A stretch of DNA of 64,000 nucleotides from Pseudomonas peli (lineage in GTDB: Bacteria; Pseudomonadota; Gammaproteobacteria; Pseudomonadales; Pseudomonadaceae): NCBI RefSeq assembly GCF_900099645.1, contig NZ_FMTL01000002.1, positions 62,001-126,000 of the forward strand, given 5' to 3'. The notes under the pieces were generated by a model. It made no database searches, had not been told where the DNA came from, and saw only the letters and a list, made by a program, of their open reading frames with translations. Positions 18,079 to 27,592 of the stretch are shown piece after piece. How positions within the stretch are numbered: position 1 is the first letter of the stretch; each line of letters opens with the position of its first letter. Both the position numbers and the translations under genes were made by a program.

Positions 18079-18751
18079 CGGTCTGCTCCGCCAGTCGATA
18101 ACCGACGCCATGCAGGGTGTGTAGCAATGGGCACGCGAACGGTTTATCGAGGACCTGGCGCAGCTGATGAATGTGGCTGCGCAGGCTGTCGCTATCCGGG
18201 CAATCATCGCCCCACAGTGCATCCTCCAAGGCTTCGCGACGAACCACTGCGGGACTTTTCTGCATCAGTACGGCCAGTAACTTGAGGCCCAGGGGGTTGA
18301 GTTTGAGCGGTTGCCCCGCCCGGCTGACATGCAGGGTGTCGAGGTCATAGACAAGGTCGGCGACTTTCAACTGGCGCTTGCGGCTGCCCTGGCTGCGCCT
18401 CAGGATCGCCTCAATCCGCGCCACCAGCTCAGACAGCGCAAACGGTTTGATCAGGTAATCGTCAGCCCCGGCCTGCAAACCTTGTAGCCGATCATCCAGG
18501 GCGTCGCGAGCGGTGAGCATCAGGATCGGTACCTCATTGCGGCCGTCCTCGCGCAGCCGTTTGCACACCTGATAGCCGTCAATGCCTGGCAGCATGATGT
18601 CCAGCACGATCAGGTCATAGTGTCCGGTACTGGCCAGGTGCAAACCGCTCAGGCCGTCTTGTGCACAGTCAACGCTGAACCCCTTGAGCTGCAGGTAGTC
18701 GAGCACGTTGGCGAGGATGTCGCGGTTATCTTCGATCACTAGGATGCGCAC
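18068..18751 (-). CDS. OmpR-family response regulator
   Basis: 227 aa from GTG 18751, chosen because AAGAG lies 8 nt upstream and the protein then starts at VRILVIEDN like its family; a longer ATG start at 18841 would run into the divergent promoter. The receiver domain has the phospho-acceptor in VLDIMLPG and Lys in IKPFA. The C-terminal winged helix ends LHTLHGVGYRLAEQ. It pairs with the overlapping kinase gene. The 107-bp divergent space (18752-18858) must carry promoters for both directions and is where its binding site is expected. Confidence 0.9.
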   Translation of the reverse strand: MRILVIEDNRDILANVLDYLQLKGFSVDCAQDGLSGLHLASTGHYDLIVLDIMLPGIDGYQVCKRLREDGRNEVPILMLTARDALDDRLQGLQAGADDYLIKPFALSELVARIEAILRRSQGSRKRQLKVADLVYDLDTLHVSRAGQPLKLNPLGLKLLAVLMQKSPAVVRREALEDALWGDDCPDSDSLRSHIHQLRQVLDKPFACPLLHTLHGVGYRLAEQTDGV

Positions 18752-18858
18752 AGATAGAACTCTTTCTCTGGTTTTGACACTTTCTTCACACCCCGTTGAC
18801 GCCTGGCTCACAGGCCTCGCCACAGACTGCGGCTCGTTCATCCAGCAAGGATCATACG

Positions 18859-20817
18859 ATGCCTCAGCTTCATTACGCCCAACTGCGCTACCTGTCCATC
18901 ATCGTGCTGGCCTGGCTGTCGGTGTTCGTCCTGACGCGCAGTCTACTGCTGCTCAGTCACCTGGCCGCTGCGGATGTCAGCCTGCTGCAATGGGTCGGTG
19001 TCTACGGGGTTGGCCTGGTCTACGACCTGAGCTTTTTGCTGTATGCCACGTTGCCCCTGGCGCTGTACCTGCTGGTGTGTCCGGCCCGACTATGGTGTCG
19101 GCGCTGGCATCAACGCCTGCTGCTTGGCCTGGTCGGCGTCAGCGTGTTTGCGATGCTGTTTACGGCGGTTGCCGAATGGCTGTTTTGGGATGAGTTCGGC
19201 GTGCGGTTCAACTTTATCGCCGTGGACTACTTGGTTTACTCGGAAGAGGTGATCAACAACATCCTCGAGTCGTACCCGATCTATCCGCTGATTGCGTTGC
19301 TCGCGGTGATCGCCATGGGGGTCAGCGTTGCATTGTATCGGCCGGTGGAAGCCGCGCTTCAGGCACCACTCATGCCCCGCGGCCGTGCCTGTGCAGCCCT
19401 GGTAGCGCTGTGCGTGCTGGTCGGGTTGGATGGTCTGTCGGTTGGTCAGGACAGCCCGCGTGGCCTGGGTGGTAATACCTATCAGCGGGAGCTGGCCAGC
19501 AACGGGCCGTTTCAGTTCTTCGCGGCTTTTCGTAATAACGAACTGGACTACCCGCAGTTCTATGCAACGTTGCCGGCGCCGGAAGTGGCCAGCCTGTTGC
19601 GCGAGGAGGTGAGCGAAGCCAATGCCCGCTTTATCGGTCACGACCCTCAGGACATTCGCCGGTTGATCGACAACCCCGGTCAGCCACAGGTGATGAACGT
19701 GGTGCTGGTCACCATCGAAAGCCTCAGTGCCAAATACCTGGGCAGCTTCGGCGATGCGCGAGGCCTGACGCCCAATCTGGATGCCCTGCGTCAGCAGAGC
19801 CTGAGCTTCAGTAACTTCTACGCCACGGGCACACGTACCGACCGCGGATTGGAAGCGATTACCTTGTCCATACCGCCTACGCCTGGCCGTTCAATCGTCA
19901 AGCGTATTGGCCGTGAATCCGGTTATGGCAGCCTGGGTCAGCAGTTCAATGCCCTTGGTTATGACAGCGTATTTATCTACGGCGGGCGCGGCTACTTCGA
20001 CAACATGAATGCCTTCTTCAGCGGCAATGGCTACCGCGTTGTCGACCAGAGCAGCGTGGCGGAAGGCGATATGACCTTCAAGAACGCCTGGGGCATGTCC
20101 GATGAGGATCTTTACCAGCAAACCCTCAAGGTCGCCGACGCGGATCATGCCCAGGGCAAACCTTTCTTCCTGCAACTGATGACCACCTCCAACCACCGGC
20201 CTTATACCTATCCCGATGGGCGCATCGACATCCCGTCTGGCGAGGGTCGTGAAGGCGCGGTGAAGTACACCGACTACGCGATCGGCCAGTTCTTGCAGCA
20301 GGCCAGAGCTAAACCCTGGTTCAACCAGACGGTCTTCGTCTTTGTGGCTGATCACACGGCGGGCAGTGCAGGCCAGGAAGACCTGCCGGTGGCGAACTAC
20401 CACATCCCGTTGTTTATCTACGCCCCAGCCCTGATCCAACCCCAGGCATTCACTGAAGTGGCGAGCCAGATAGACCTGGCACCCACCCTGCTGGGATTGC
20501 TCAACATCGATTACAGCTCAACCTTTTTTGGCCGCAACGTATTGCGTAAAGATCGCGCCCCTGGGCGGGCGCTGATTGGTAACTACCAGCACCTGGGGCT
20601 GTTCGACGGTCACGACCTCGCCATTCTCAGCCCGCGCCGGAGTATGCGCAGGCATGACGACGCGCTTGGGTTGAGCCACGAGTCTTCAAGTACGGTCCGC
20701 GACAGTTTGCTGCGCCGGGATATCGCCTACTACCAGGGCGCCAGCCACGCGTTTCAAAAACGCTTGATGGCGTGGCAACCCTCAGCCCTGCCTGAAGCAC
20801 AGCTCAGCAACCGCTAA
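18859..20817 (+). CDS. LTA synthase / MdoB-like sulfatase-fold envelope transferase
   Basis: 652 aa. About five N-terminal membrane helices (LSIIVLAWLSVFVLTRSLLLL onward) precede a periplasmic alkaline-phosphatase-fold domain. Metal and nucleophile motifs are VTIESLSAKYLGSFGD, ATGTRTDRGLEAI (threonine nucleophile), TTSNHRPY and FVADHTAG. Relatives move phosphoglycerol or phosphoethanolamine from phospholipids to teichoic acid, periplasmic glucans or lipid A. AAGGA precedes ATG 18859. It is first in an operon with a PAP2 phosphatase and a lipoprotein, divergent from a two-component system. The acceptor is unknown. Confidence 0.85.
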   Translation: MPQLHYAQLRYLSIIVLAWLSVFVLTRSLLLLSHLAAADVSLLQWVGVYGVGLVYDLSFLLYATLPLALYLLVCPARLWCRRWHQRLLLGLVGVSVFAMLFTAVAEWLFWDEFGVRFNFIAVDYLVYSEEVINNILESYPIYPLIALLAVIAMGVSVALYRPVEAALQAPLMPRGRACAALVALCVLVGLDGLSVGQDSPRGLGGNTYQRELASNGPFQFFAAFRNNELDYPQFYATLPAPEVASLLREEVSEANARFIGHDPQDIRRLIDNPGQPQVMNVVLVTIESLSAKYLGSFGDARGLTPNLDALRQQSLSFSNFYATGTRTDRGLEAITLSIPPTPGRSIVKRIGRESGYGSLGQQFNALGYDSVFIYGGRGYFDNMNAFFSGNGYRVVDQSSVAEGDMTFKNAWGMSDEDLYQQTLKVADADHAQGKPFFLQLMTTSNHRPYTYPDGRIDIPSGEGREGAVKYTDYAIGQFLQQARAKPWFNQTVFVFVADHTAGSAGQEDLPVANYHIPLFIYAPALIQPQAFTEVASQIDLAPTLLGLLNIDYSSTFFGRNVLRKDRAPGRALIGNYQHLGLFDGHDLAILSPRRSMRRHDDALGLSHESSSTVRDSLLRRDIAYYQGASHAFQKRLMAWQPSALPEAQLSNR

Positions 20818-20822
20818 TCCCC

Positions 20823-20840
20823 GCACTGCCTCGGCAGTGC
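20823..20840 (+). other. 8-bp stem-loop between the sulfatase and PAP2 genes
   Basis: GCACTGCC, loop TC, GGCAGTGC. It lies 5 bp past the sulfatase stop and before the SD of the PAP2 gene, without a T-run. It could tune mRNA stability or expression within the operon. Confidence 0.4.
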
Positions 20841-20858
20841 ATTGACTGGAGTGCAGTG

Positions 20859-21616
20859 ATGGCAGTCGTACGCACGGCCCATACCAATCGCTACTTTGAT
20901 TTTCGCCTTGCGCTGGGCATTCCCTTGGTGCTGATGGCGCTGCTCCTACTGCTGGACCCCAGTGGCGTGGACTTCGCACTGGCGCATCGGTTTTATGAGC
21001 CGGGGCTGGGTTTGTCGGTCGGCATAATTTCTGGCTGGAAGACATCCTGCATGATCGCGCCAAACAGGGCGTGATCATTCTGGGCGTTCTGTCGATTAGC
21101 GGCTTGTTACTGAGCTTGGTGGTTAAGCAATGGCGGGCATGGAGCCTGCCGCTCGGCTATCTGGTGCTGTCTCTGGCGGTATCGACCAGCATTGTCACAC
21201 CGCTGAAAAAGCTGACCGCGATGCAATGCCCCTGGAGCTTGACCGAGTTCGGTGGCGAAGAGGCGTTCAGCCCGCTACTGGGTGAGCGGGCCGTTACAGA
21301 CCACCCTGGGCGTTGCTGGCCGGGTGGCCATGCGTCTGCCGGTTTCTCGCTGATTGCGCTGTTCTTTGCCCTGCGTGATCGCTACCCGCGATGCGCCCGG
21401 GTCGCACTGACGCTGGCATTGGGCCTGGGTACGATTTTTTCTATTGGGCGGGTGATGCAGGGCGCGCATTTCGTTTCGCACAACCTGTGGACCCTGCTCT
21501 TCGACTGGCTGATCTGCACGCTCTTTTACCGCTGGCTGCTGTATCGGCCGAGTGCGGTCTGTGACGCATCGCCAGCGCAACTCCCCGTCCATCCCTGGCG
21601 GAGCGATACCTTATGA
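20859..21616 (+). pseudogene. PAP2 family lipid phosphatase, broken by a -1 frameshift
   Basis: The N-terminal part reads from ATG 20859 (GGAG upstream) to about 21011, then the frame is lost and stops at 21074. The continuation lies in another frame from about 21011 as FVGRHNFWLEDILHDRAKQG and runs to TGA 21614-21616. The span is 758 bp, one base short of a full frame, and the break falls in the G/T-rich run near 21003-21013. The second part keeps PAP2 catalytic features: CWPGGHASAGFS and GRVMQGAHFVSHNLW. It would dephosphorylate a lipid at the periplasmic face. The break may be a real mutation or a sequencing error. Confidence 0.8.
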
Positions 21617-22005
21617 GCGGCAACCCTGGCAGTACTGTCCGCTTCGTATACCGGCATGGCGTAAGCATGCTGACTGTCAGTGTGCTCATCTGCCTGTTAA
21701 GTGGCTGCCAGAGCACGCGCGAGGCCATGATCGCCGAAGGGTATCCAGCCCCATTTGTTGATGGGTTTGAAGCCGGTTGCAGCAGCGGTCGGCAAGCGGC
21801 TGGGGCATTGTCCGACTTCCGCAAAGATGTTCCACGCTACCTGCAGCAACCCCTCTACGCACAAGGTTGGGATGACGGCTTTCGCCAATGTCAGGCCGCG
21901 CTGGAGAGCGCCATCGAACGTGAACTGCACGATAGCGACAGGCGCGACCGGGAGTGGCGTCGGCATGTTGACCAGGCCATGGCTAAAGCCCTGCGCAGCA
22001 GCTGA
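21613..22005 (+). CDS. Small putative lipoprotein
   Basis: 130 aa. A lipobox LLSGC follows a hydrophobic stretch (MLTVSVLICLLSGC), so the mature protein starts at Cys about residue 32 and is lipid-anchored. The rest is hydrophilic and rich in charged residues, with no known domain. ATG 21613 overlaps the PAP2 stop (ATGA), which supports membership in the envelope operon. An internal ATG at 21667 just before the hydrophobic segment is an alternative start that would give a more usual signal length. Confidence 0.7.
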   Translation: MSGNPGSTVRFVYRHGVSMLTVSVLICLLSGCQSTREAMIAEGYPAPFVDGFEAGCSSGRQAAGALSDFRKDVPRYLQQPLYAQGWDDGFRQCQAALESAIERELHDSDRRDREWRRHVDQAMAKALRSS

Positions 22006-22189
22006 AACTGGCTATCGAAGCGCCTGCTGTGCACCGCCCTGTGGGGTTAAGACCGTCTATCAGTGAGGTGCTTTAGCCGTGGCTCGCTGAGCGCTGGTCG
22101 CCGAAAGTTGCCATGCACGCTGTGGCTCGACAAAATCGCGCACCGATTCGGCCCAATGGCCGGGTGGCGATGTTGAGAAGAGGCTGGAG

Positions 22190-22885
22190 TTGAACGAGCA
22201 GACACTATCCATGCGCCTGGAACGCGTGGCAGCGCATGTGCCCGCTGGGGCGCGGTTGGCGGATATTGGCTCGGATCACGCCTATCTCCCGGTGGCCTTG
22301 ATGCGCCGTGGGGTTATCAAGGCTGCGGTGGCGGGGGAGGTGGCCGTGACGCCGTTTTATACGGCCGAGCGCAGCGTGCGTGAGAATGACTTTGCCCAAC
22401 AGATCAGCGTGCGCTTGGCCGATGGTTTGGCGGCGATTGAGGCGGGCGATGCCATCACGGCGATCAGCATCTGCGGGATGGGCGGTGAGCGGATTCGCGA
22501 CATCCTCGACAGCGGTAAAGCTCGTCTGACGGGCCAGGAGCGGTTGATCCTGCAACCTAACGGCGGCGAGCAGCCGCTGCGCCAATGGCTGATGGACAAT
22601 GGCTACCGCATCCTCTGTGAGGAAGTGCTGCGGGAGAACCGCTTTGCCTACGAAATCATCGTGGCCGAGCGCTCTGGCCCGGTGACTTACAGCGCCGAGG
22701 AGCTGTACTTTGGCCCGCTGCAAATGCAGGCGCGCAGCCCGGCGTTCCTGGCCAAGTGGCAGCGCCTGCTGCGCCTGAAGCAGCAGACCCTGGCTGACTT
22801 TGCCCAGGCGCGGCAGACGGTGCCTGAGGCGAAAGTGCAGCAACTCACTCAGCAGACGCAGTGGATTATGGCGTTGCTGGCGTAA
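22190..22885 (+). CDS. trmK: tRNA (adenine(22)-N1)-methyltransferase
   Basis: 231 aa from TTG 22190, supported by AGAGG 6 nt upstream; ATG 22211 is the alternative. A Rossmann methyltransferase with ARLADIGSDHAYLPVALM for SAM binding, SICGMGGERIRDIL and LILQPNGGEQPLRQWL, all typical of TrmK. The C-terminal helical part (about residues 165-231) matches the coiled-coil tail of the family. It methylates N1 of A22 in tRNA. It has no obvious operon partner; the 184 bp upstream show nothing else. Confidence 0.85.
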   Translation: MNEQTLSMRLERVAAHVPAGARLADIGSDHAYLPVALMRRGVIKAAVAGEVAVTPFYTAERSVRENDFAQQISVRLADGLAAIEAGDAITAISICGMGGERIRDILDSGKARLTGQERLILQPNGGEQPLRQWLMDNGYRILCEEVLRENRFAYEIIVAERSGPVTYSAEELYFGPLQMQARSPAFLAKWQRLLRLKQQTLADFAQARQTVPEAKVQQLTQQTQWIMALLA

Positions 22886-22985
22886 GCCGGATTAACGCCG
22901 CAGCGCGCCGTGACAAAGAAATTGTCCCTTTGCAGCCGCATGCGGCCAACACTGAATACAATTTGCCCAGCATCATCCCAGTGCC

Positions 22986-23525
22986 ATGAACATGGCTGCA
23001 CCGGACAAGGAACTCGCCAATATGGCTTCCCCAGACAAACAGCAAAAACGCGCCCAACGGGCTAAAACCAAGGCCAAGCAGAATCGTATGGGCAAGCCCA
23101 AGGCCAATGTGATTCACCCGGTGTTGGCCAACCCGCTGATCAACGAGCCGTTCGATGATGTTGACATCGACCTGAGTACCTTCGATTTCAATGATATCGA
23201 GGAAAACGGCTTCGACCCCGCGCACTTCGATGACCTGTTCCAGGCGATGAAGATGGCTGAAGGCATCAGCCTGCTGGCGATGTGCCTGGTGTTTCTGCAA
23301 TACCCGGTACTGGAGCTGGTGGTCGCAGAAGAGGCGGAGGAGGCCGCGACCGACTTTATGATGGGCCTGCTGATCGTCTATCGCGGGATGTTCCACGATG
23401 AAGACGAGGACGCTGCGGTGGGCTGGATCGGCAGTGACGCGTTTCAGCATGCCTACAACGAAGCCTCGCTGATCCTGCAGCAAAAGAACGCGCGCAGCAG
23501 CGCCCGTTCTGAGTACAACCGCTAG
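22986..23525 (+). CDS. Conserved hypothetical protein with acidic C-terminal half
   Basis: 179 aa, no domain recognised. The N-terminal 40 residues are Lys/Arg-rich ([17 protein letters not shown]). The middle is acidic ([22 protein letters not shown]), then come helices [33 protein letters not shown]. The charge pattern suggests a soluble nucleic-acid- or protein-binding factor, but this is a guess. ATG 22986 or 22992 may be used. It overlaps the convergent SDR gene by 4 bp at the stop codons. Confidence 0.7.
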   Translation: MNMAAPDKELANMASPDKQQKRAQRAKTKAKQNRMGKPKANVIHPVLANPLINEPFDDVDIDLSTFDFNDIEENGFDPAHFDDLFQAMKMAEGISLLAMCLVFLQYPVLELVVAEEAEEAATDFMMGLLIVYRGMFHDEDEDAAVGWIGSDAFQHAYNEASLILQQKNARSSARSEYNR

Positions 23526-24295
23526 GCAGTTGGCACGGTTCCGCCATCAATCACAAACTCGCTTCCGGTGATCGATGCCGCACGAGGTGAGGCCAGGAAG
23601 GCAATCAGCTCCGCCACCTCTGCAGGCTTGGCCGGGCGGCCGAGCGGAATGCCGCCAAGGGCATCCATGATGATGCGTTTGCCGCCCGCGTAATCGGTGC
23701 CGGCCTCCTGCGCCAATCGCTCGGCCAAGGCCACCGACGCTTCGGTCTCGATCCAACCCGGCGACACCCGCACCACCCGCACGCCTTGCGGCGAGACTTC
23801 TTTCGACAGGCTTTTGCTGTAGGTCGACAGCGCCGCCTTGGCGGCAGCGTAAGCCGTGGTGGCTTCGGGCAAGGGCAAGCGGTTCTGAATTGAGGTCACA
23901 TGGATGATCACCCCGCTCTGGCGCTTTAGCATTGCAGGGAGCAGGGCGCGATCAAGGCGCACGGCCGGCAGCAGGTTAAGGTCGAGTTCGCGTTGCCACT
24001 GCGCGTCGTCCAATACCGCAAAGCCGCCACTGGGTGCCGATGAACCGCCCAGGACGTGGACGATGATGTCCACATCGCCCAGCCGTTGCTGCGCTGCGGC
24101 CACCAGGGTTTCGCAGTCTGCCGGGTTCGTGAGGTCGGCCTGAACGAATTGCTCCGCAGGTAGGTCGCTGCTGGCCTGCCGAGCGCATGTCAGCACCTGT
24201 GCGCCCTCGGCAAGCAACAGCTCGACCAGCGCGCGGCCGACGCCTTTGGTGCCGCCGGTGACCAGCACGCGTTTGCCGCTCAGGTCGAGGTTCAT
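23522..24295 (-). CDS. Short-chain dehydrogenase/reductase (SDR)
   Basis: 257 aa, classical [13 protein letters not shown] is the cofactor glycine motif (about residues 13-22), HVTSIQ carries the catalytic Ser, YAAAKAAL gives Tyr-x3-Lys, and VSPGWIETE follows. It reduces or oxidises a carbonyl/alcohol with NAD(P). Its ATG overlaps the stop of the upstream NTF2-like gene (ATGA), so the two are coupled. A LysR regulator is divergent from the pair. Confidence 0.88.
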   Translation of the reverse strand: MNLDLSGKRVLVTGGTKGVGRALVELLLAEGAQVLTCARQASSDLPAEQFVQADLTNPADCETLVAAAQQRLGDVDIIVHVLGGSSAPSGGFAVLDDAQWQRELDLNLLPAVRLDRALLPAMLKRQSGVIIHVTSIQNRLPLPEATTAYAAAKAALSTYSKSLSKEVSPQGVRVVRVSPGWIETEASVALAERLAQEAGTDYAGGKRIIMDALGGIPLGRPAKPAEVAELIAFLASPRAASITGSEFVIDGGTVPTA

Positions 24296-24621
24296 GGGGC
24301 TATCTCCAGTGAGCGGATCTGGCCGTCCTCAAGCCGGAACACATGATTCAGCATCACCGGGCTGCCAGGGAAGTTGCCGACCAGCCGCGCCGTGACGCTC
24401 AGCGAATCGTCACTCTGCGTCGTTGTCTGCGGTTCGACACTGTAGGTGAAGGCCCGGCGGGCTTCCTGTTGCCAGGCTGCGATGGCGGCAATGCCCTGGT
24501 GCGTGCGGTTTTCGTCGGTCACGCTGGCGTGCGCGCAGAAGCAGGCGCCAAGGCGCGAGATGTCGGCGCCATTGCTGACAGCAAAGTAGGTCTGTACGGC
24601 GTCAGGCAGGTGCAGGTTCAT
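24292..24621 (-). CDS. Nuclear transport factor 2-like (SnoaL-type) protein
   Basis: 109 aa from ATG 24621, with AGGAG 8 nt upstream. The cone-shaped NTF2 fold is suggested by [20 protein letters not shown] at the start, [16 protein letters not shown] in the middle and the strands [21 protein letters not shown] at the end. Such proteins are small isomerases, hydrolases or binding proteins. It is co-translated with the SDR gene downstream, so it probably handles the same substrate. Confidence 0.8.
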   Translation of the reverse strand: MNLHLPDAVQTYFAVSNGADISRLGACFCAHASVTDENRTHQGIAAIAAWQQEARRAFTYSVEPQTTTQSDDSLSVTARLVGNFPGSPVMLNHVFRLEDGQIRSLEIAP

Positions 24622-24695
24622 GGCCTGATCTCCTCTCACAGTGGGTTGGGGTTTACGACTGTGATCTTGCCGCTCGCTTGATAGTTTGCTCAACT

Positions 24696-24720
24696 GGGAT
24701 AGATGTTAACGACCTATCCC
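24696..24720. promoter_or_regulatory. Palindromic LysR-type operator
   Basis: GGGATAG (24696-24702), 11 bp, then CTATCCC (24714-24720): a perfect 7-bp inverted repeat with GTTAAC at its centre. It lies 19 bp before the LysR ATG and 75 bp from the divergent NTF2/SDR operon, as expected for an autoregulated LysR box. Confidence 0.65.
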
Positions 24721-24738
24721 GAATATCAGGACAATTAC

Positions 24739-25656
24739 ATGGCAGATTCACGCCTTGGTCTCAATGAGCTGGAAGCTGTGCTAGCCGTGGCACGGCGGGC
24801 GTCCTTTCGCCAGGCAGCCATCGACCTGGATGTGTCGACCACGGCATTGAGCAACACCATTGCCAAGTTGGAGGCGAGCCTCGAAACGCGGCTGTTCAAT
24901 CGCACCACCCGCAGCGTGTCGCTGACCGAGGCGGGGGCGATGTACCTGGAGCAAGTCGGCCCGGCTCTGCAGGAAGTGCGTGCGGCGCTGGAAGCGGTGC
25001 GTTCGCACAATGCCGGGCCGTCGGGTGTGTTGCGCATCAATGCCTTCGCCAGTGCCGCCCGCGCCGCGTTGCTGCCGCTGGTGCTGGAGTTTCTACAGCG
25101 TTACCCGAAGGTGCATATGGACCTGGTGACCGAAGGCCGCCTGGTGGACATCGTCGCGGATGGTTTCGATCTCGGCGTGCGAGCAGAGAGTCTTGTGCCC
25201 AGCGACATGATCGTGATTCCAATCGGCCCGCCGCAACGCTACGCGGTGGTCGGCTCGCCCGCCTACTTCGCCCAGCACGGTCGTCCGCATAATCCGGCGG
25301 ATCTGCTCAAACATCAGTGCATCCGCATCCGCCTACCCAATGGGGCGATTTACCCCTGGCATTTCGAGCGTGCGGGGGAAGTGACCCGGCTGGATGTGAC
25401 TGGCCAACTCACCCTGGACGAGCCGAGTGTCGCCAAGGCGGTGGTGCAGGAAGGCGTGGGGCTCGGTTTTTTTATGCAGCAGGATGTGCAGGCCGAACTC
25501 GACGCCGGGCAATTCGAGCGGGTGCTAGAGGCGTGGACGCCGCCCCGCGACAACCTATGCCTGTACTACCCGAACCGGCGCAACCCCTCCGCCGCGCTCA
25601 AGGCATTCACTGCGTTGGCTCGAGGTCATCTGCCGAGCAAAGACCAACGCGGATGA
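24739..25656 (+). CDS. LysR-family transcriptional regulator
   Basis: 305 aa from ATG 24739, with AGGA 7 nt upstream. The N-terminal HTH has [25 protein letters not shown] periplasmic-binding-like effector domain follows from about residue 95 ([20 protein letters not shown]). It is divergent from the NTF2/SDR operon with a perfect palindrome between them, so it probably regulates that operon and itself. The effector is unknown. Confidence 0.9.
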   Translation: MADSRLGLNELEAVLAVARRASFRQAAIDLDVSTTALSNTIAKLEASLETRLFNRTTRSVSLTEAGAMYLEQVGPALQEVRAALEAVRSHNAGPSGVLRINAFASAARAALLPLVLEFLQRYPKVHMDLVTEGRLVDIVADGFDLGVRAESLVPSDMIVIPIGPPQRYAVVGSPAYFAQHGRPHNPADLLKHQCIRIRLPNGAIYPWHFERAGEVTRLDVTGQLTLDEPSVAKAVVQEGVGLGFFMQQDVQAELDAGQFERVLEAWTPPRDNLCLYYPNRRNPSAALKAFTALARGHLPSKDQRG

Positions 25657-25762
25657 TCCACCCGTTGTCTGCCACCGCGTGGTGGTCGGCCGCGGCACGC
25701 AAGCGCTACGCTAGGGCCTGCTAGGCCATTCTTTAGGTCAGTCTCAACGTTGGGCGGTTAGC

Positions 25763-26677
25763 GTGGACAGGTTTCAGGAAATGAAGGTGCTGCTGGCCGT
25801 TGCCGAAGCAGAAAGCTTTGCCGGCGGAGCCCGGCTGGTTGGGATGTCGCCACCCAGCGTGACCCGGGTGATTGCCGGTTTGGAGAAGCGCCTGGGCACG
25901 CTGTTGCTGGCGCGCAGCACGCGAAGCCTGCGCCTGACCGAAGCGGGGCGGCGTTATGTGGAGGACTGCAAGCGCATCCTGCTGGAGCTGGAGGAGGCCG
26001 AAGAGTTGGCCACCGGCAGCAGCATTCGGGCACGGGGCAACCTGACCGTGACGGCGCCGGTGATGTTCGGTGAGCTGTACCTGATCCCGCTGATTACCGA
26101 GTACCTGTCGGCGCACCCGCAGGTGACGATCAATGCGCTGCTGGTGGATCGTCTGGTGAACATGGTGGAGGAGGGCGTCGACGTCGCTATCCGCATCGGT
26201 CAGTTGCCGGAAACCGGCCTGCAGGCCATCAAGGTCGGGCACATCCGCCCGGTTATCTGCGCAGCGCCGGCCTTTCTCGAACGCTTTGGTCGACCGCAGG
26301 AACCCAATGAGGTACTGGCCGCGCCCATCGTGATGTCCTCGGCCAGCAGCCTGCTCACCGATTGGCAGTTCAACCTGGGCACCAGTTCTCTGACCCTGCA
26401 TCCCAAACCGCGTCTGCTGGTGAGTTCCAATCAGTCGGCGATCAACGCCGCATGCCTGGGTTGGGGCCTGACGCGGGTGTTGTCGTATCAGGTGGCCGAG
26501 TTAGTCGCCAAGGGTGAGCTGGAGATCATTCTGGAGCCCTTTGAAGCAGCAGCACTGCCGGTGCATGTGCTCTATCAAGGCGGCGGACGAGTACCCGCCA
26601 AGGTGCGCACCTTTGTCGATTTCTGTGCCAGTCGTTTCCTACAAGACCCGGCGCTGCAAAGGGGCGAAGGTGCTTAA
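25763..26677 (+). CDS. LysR-family transcriptional regulator, first of a tandem pair
   Basis: 304 aa from GTG 25763; no strong SD is seen. The HTH is LAVAEAESFAGGARLVGMSPPSVTRVIAGLE. The effector domain begins GNLTVTAPVMFGELYLIPL, a pattern of the CrgA/DsdC-like LysR subgroup. The next LysR gene begins 3 bp after its stop, so they are co-transcribed. The likely target is the glutathione transferase/oxidoreductase operon downstream on the same strand (inference from position). Confidence 0.9.
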   Translation: MDRFQEMKVLLAVAEAESFAGGARLVGMSPPSVTRVIAGLEKRLGTLLLARSTRSLRLTEAGRRYVEDCKRILLELEEAEELATGSSIRARGNLTVTAPVMFGELYLIPLITEYLSAHPQVTINALLVDRLVNMVEEGVDVAIRIGQLPETGLQAIKVGHIRPVICAAPAFLERFGRPQEPNEVLAAPIVMSSASSLLTDWQFNLGTSSLTLHPKPRLLVSSNQSAINAACLGWGLTRVLSYQVAELVAKGELEIILEPFEAAALPVHVLYQGGGRVPAKVRTFVDFCASRFLQDPALQRGEGA

Positions 26678-26680
26678 GCC

Positions 26681-27583
26681 ATGAGTCGCTATCGGCAGAT
26701 GCAGGTATTCGCCGCCGTGGTGCAAGCCGGTAGTCTGGCCGCGGCCGCGCGCCAGCTTGAGCAGTCGCCCGCGGCCGTTATGCGCAGCATCGCCGCCCTG
26801 GAAACGCGCCTGAACAACAAGCTGTTGTTACGCGGGCCGCGCGGCGTCGAGCTAAGCCCGGCAGGCGAGCAGTTTGCCGTCAGTTGTCGGCAGATTCTCG
26901 AGCACACCGCTGTTGCCGAGCGCTCTGCCGCCGGCGTGCATGCGTGCCCCGCTGGTCGGTTGACCTTGTCGTTACCGCTGCTGATGGATCAGCAGGTACT
27001 GATGCCAATTGCCCTCGATTATCTGACGGCGTTCCCTGAGGTGCAGCTGGTCACCCAGGCCTGCGAAGGCGTGCCCAAACTGCTTGAGGAGAATATTGAT
27101 GTTGCCCTGGTGGTGGGCCATCTACCGAACTCGTCCGGGTTTGCCATGCCGGTGGGCAGGGTGCGGCCGATTGTTTGCGGTTCTCCCGCCTACCTGGCCA
27201 AGTGGGGACGCCCGCAAACGCCTGAGGACCTCAAAGCGCACCGTACGGTGTTGACCACCGCCAGCGGCCAGCAAAGCGAATGGCGTTTCCATGGCGAACG
27301 CTCCACACGCTTGGTGAAACCCTTGCCGGTACTGACGTGCACCACTCAGCGCGCCGCCATCCATGCCGCGACCCTGGGGCTGGGGTTGATTCGCTGCATG
27401 AGCTACGAAGCGCACCATGAATTGCAGAGCGGGTTGCTTGAGCCGGTGTTGAACGACTTTGCCAGCCAGGCCTTGCCCGCACAGTTGATCTACCGCGACG
27501 GCCGCCGGGCCGAGGCGCGTGTGCGCACCTTTATCGACTTCGCCACGCCAAGGCTGCGGGCTCATCCGGCATTTCTAGACTGA
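26681..27583 (+). CDS. LysR-family transcriptional regulator, second of a tandem pair
   Basis: 300 aa. The HTH is FAAVVQAGSLAAAARQLEQSPAAVMRSIAALE, and the effector domain starts GRLTLSLPLLMDQQVLMPI. It resembles the preceding regulator in layout and length, so a local duplication is plausible. It starts 3 bp after that gene and ends before a hairpin at 27593. Two LysR proteins from one mRNA could form mixed regulation of the downstream operon. Confidence 0.9.
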   Translation: MSRYRQMQVFAAVVQAGSLAAAARQLEQSPAAVMRSIAALETRLNNKLLLRGPRGVELSPAGEQFAVSCRQILEHTAVAERSAAGVHACPAGRLTLSLPLLMDQQVLMPIALDYLTAFPEVQLVTQACEGVPKLLEENIDVALVVGHLPNSSGFAMPVGRVRPIVCGSPAYLAKWGRPQTPEDLKAHRTVLTTASGQQSEWRFHGERSTRLVKPLPVLTCTTQRAAIHAATLGLGLIRCMSYEAHHELQSGLLEPVLNDFASQALPAQLIYRDGRRAEARVRTFIDFATPRLRAHPAFLD

Positions 27584-27592
27584 CAGGGCGCC

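Noticed and set aside
18762..18785. CTTTCT pair as response-regulator box
   Set aside because: The spacing (18 bp) does not fit helical phasing, and one copy is simply the complement of the regulator's ribosome-binding site.
21071..21616. Independent short PAP2 gene starting at 21071
   Set aside because: The preceding out-of-frame bases encode the expected protein continuation (FVGRHNFWLED), so a frameshift in a longer gene explains it better.
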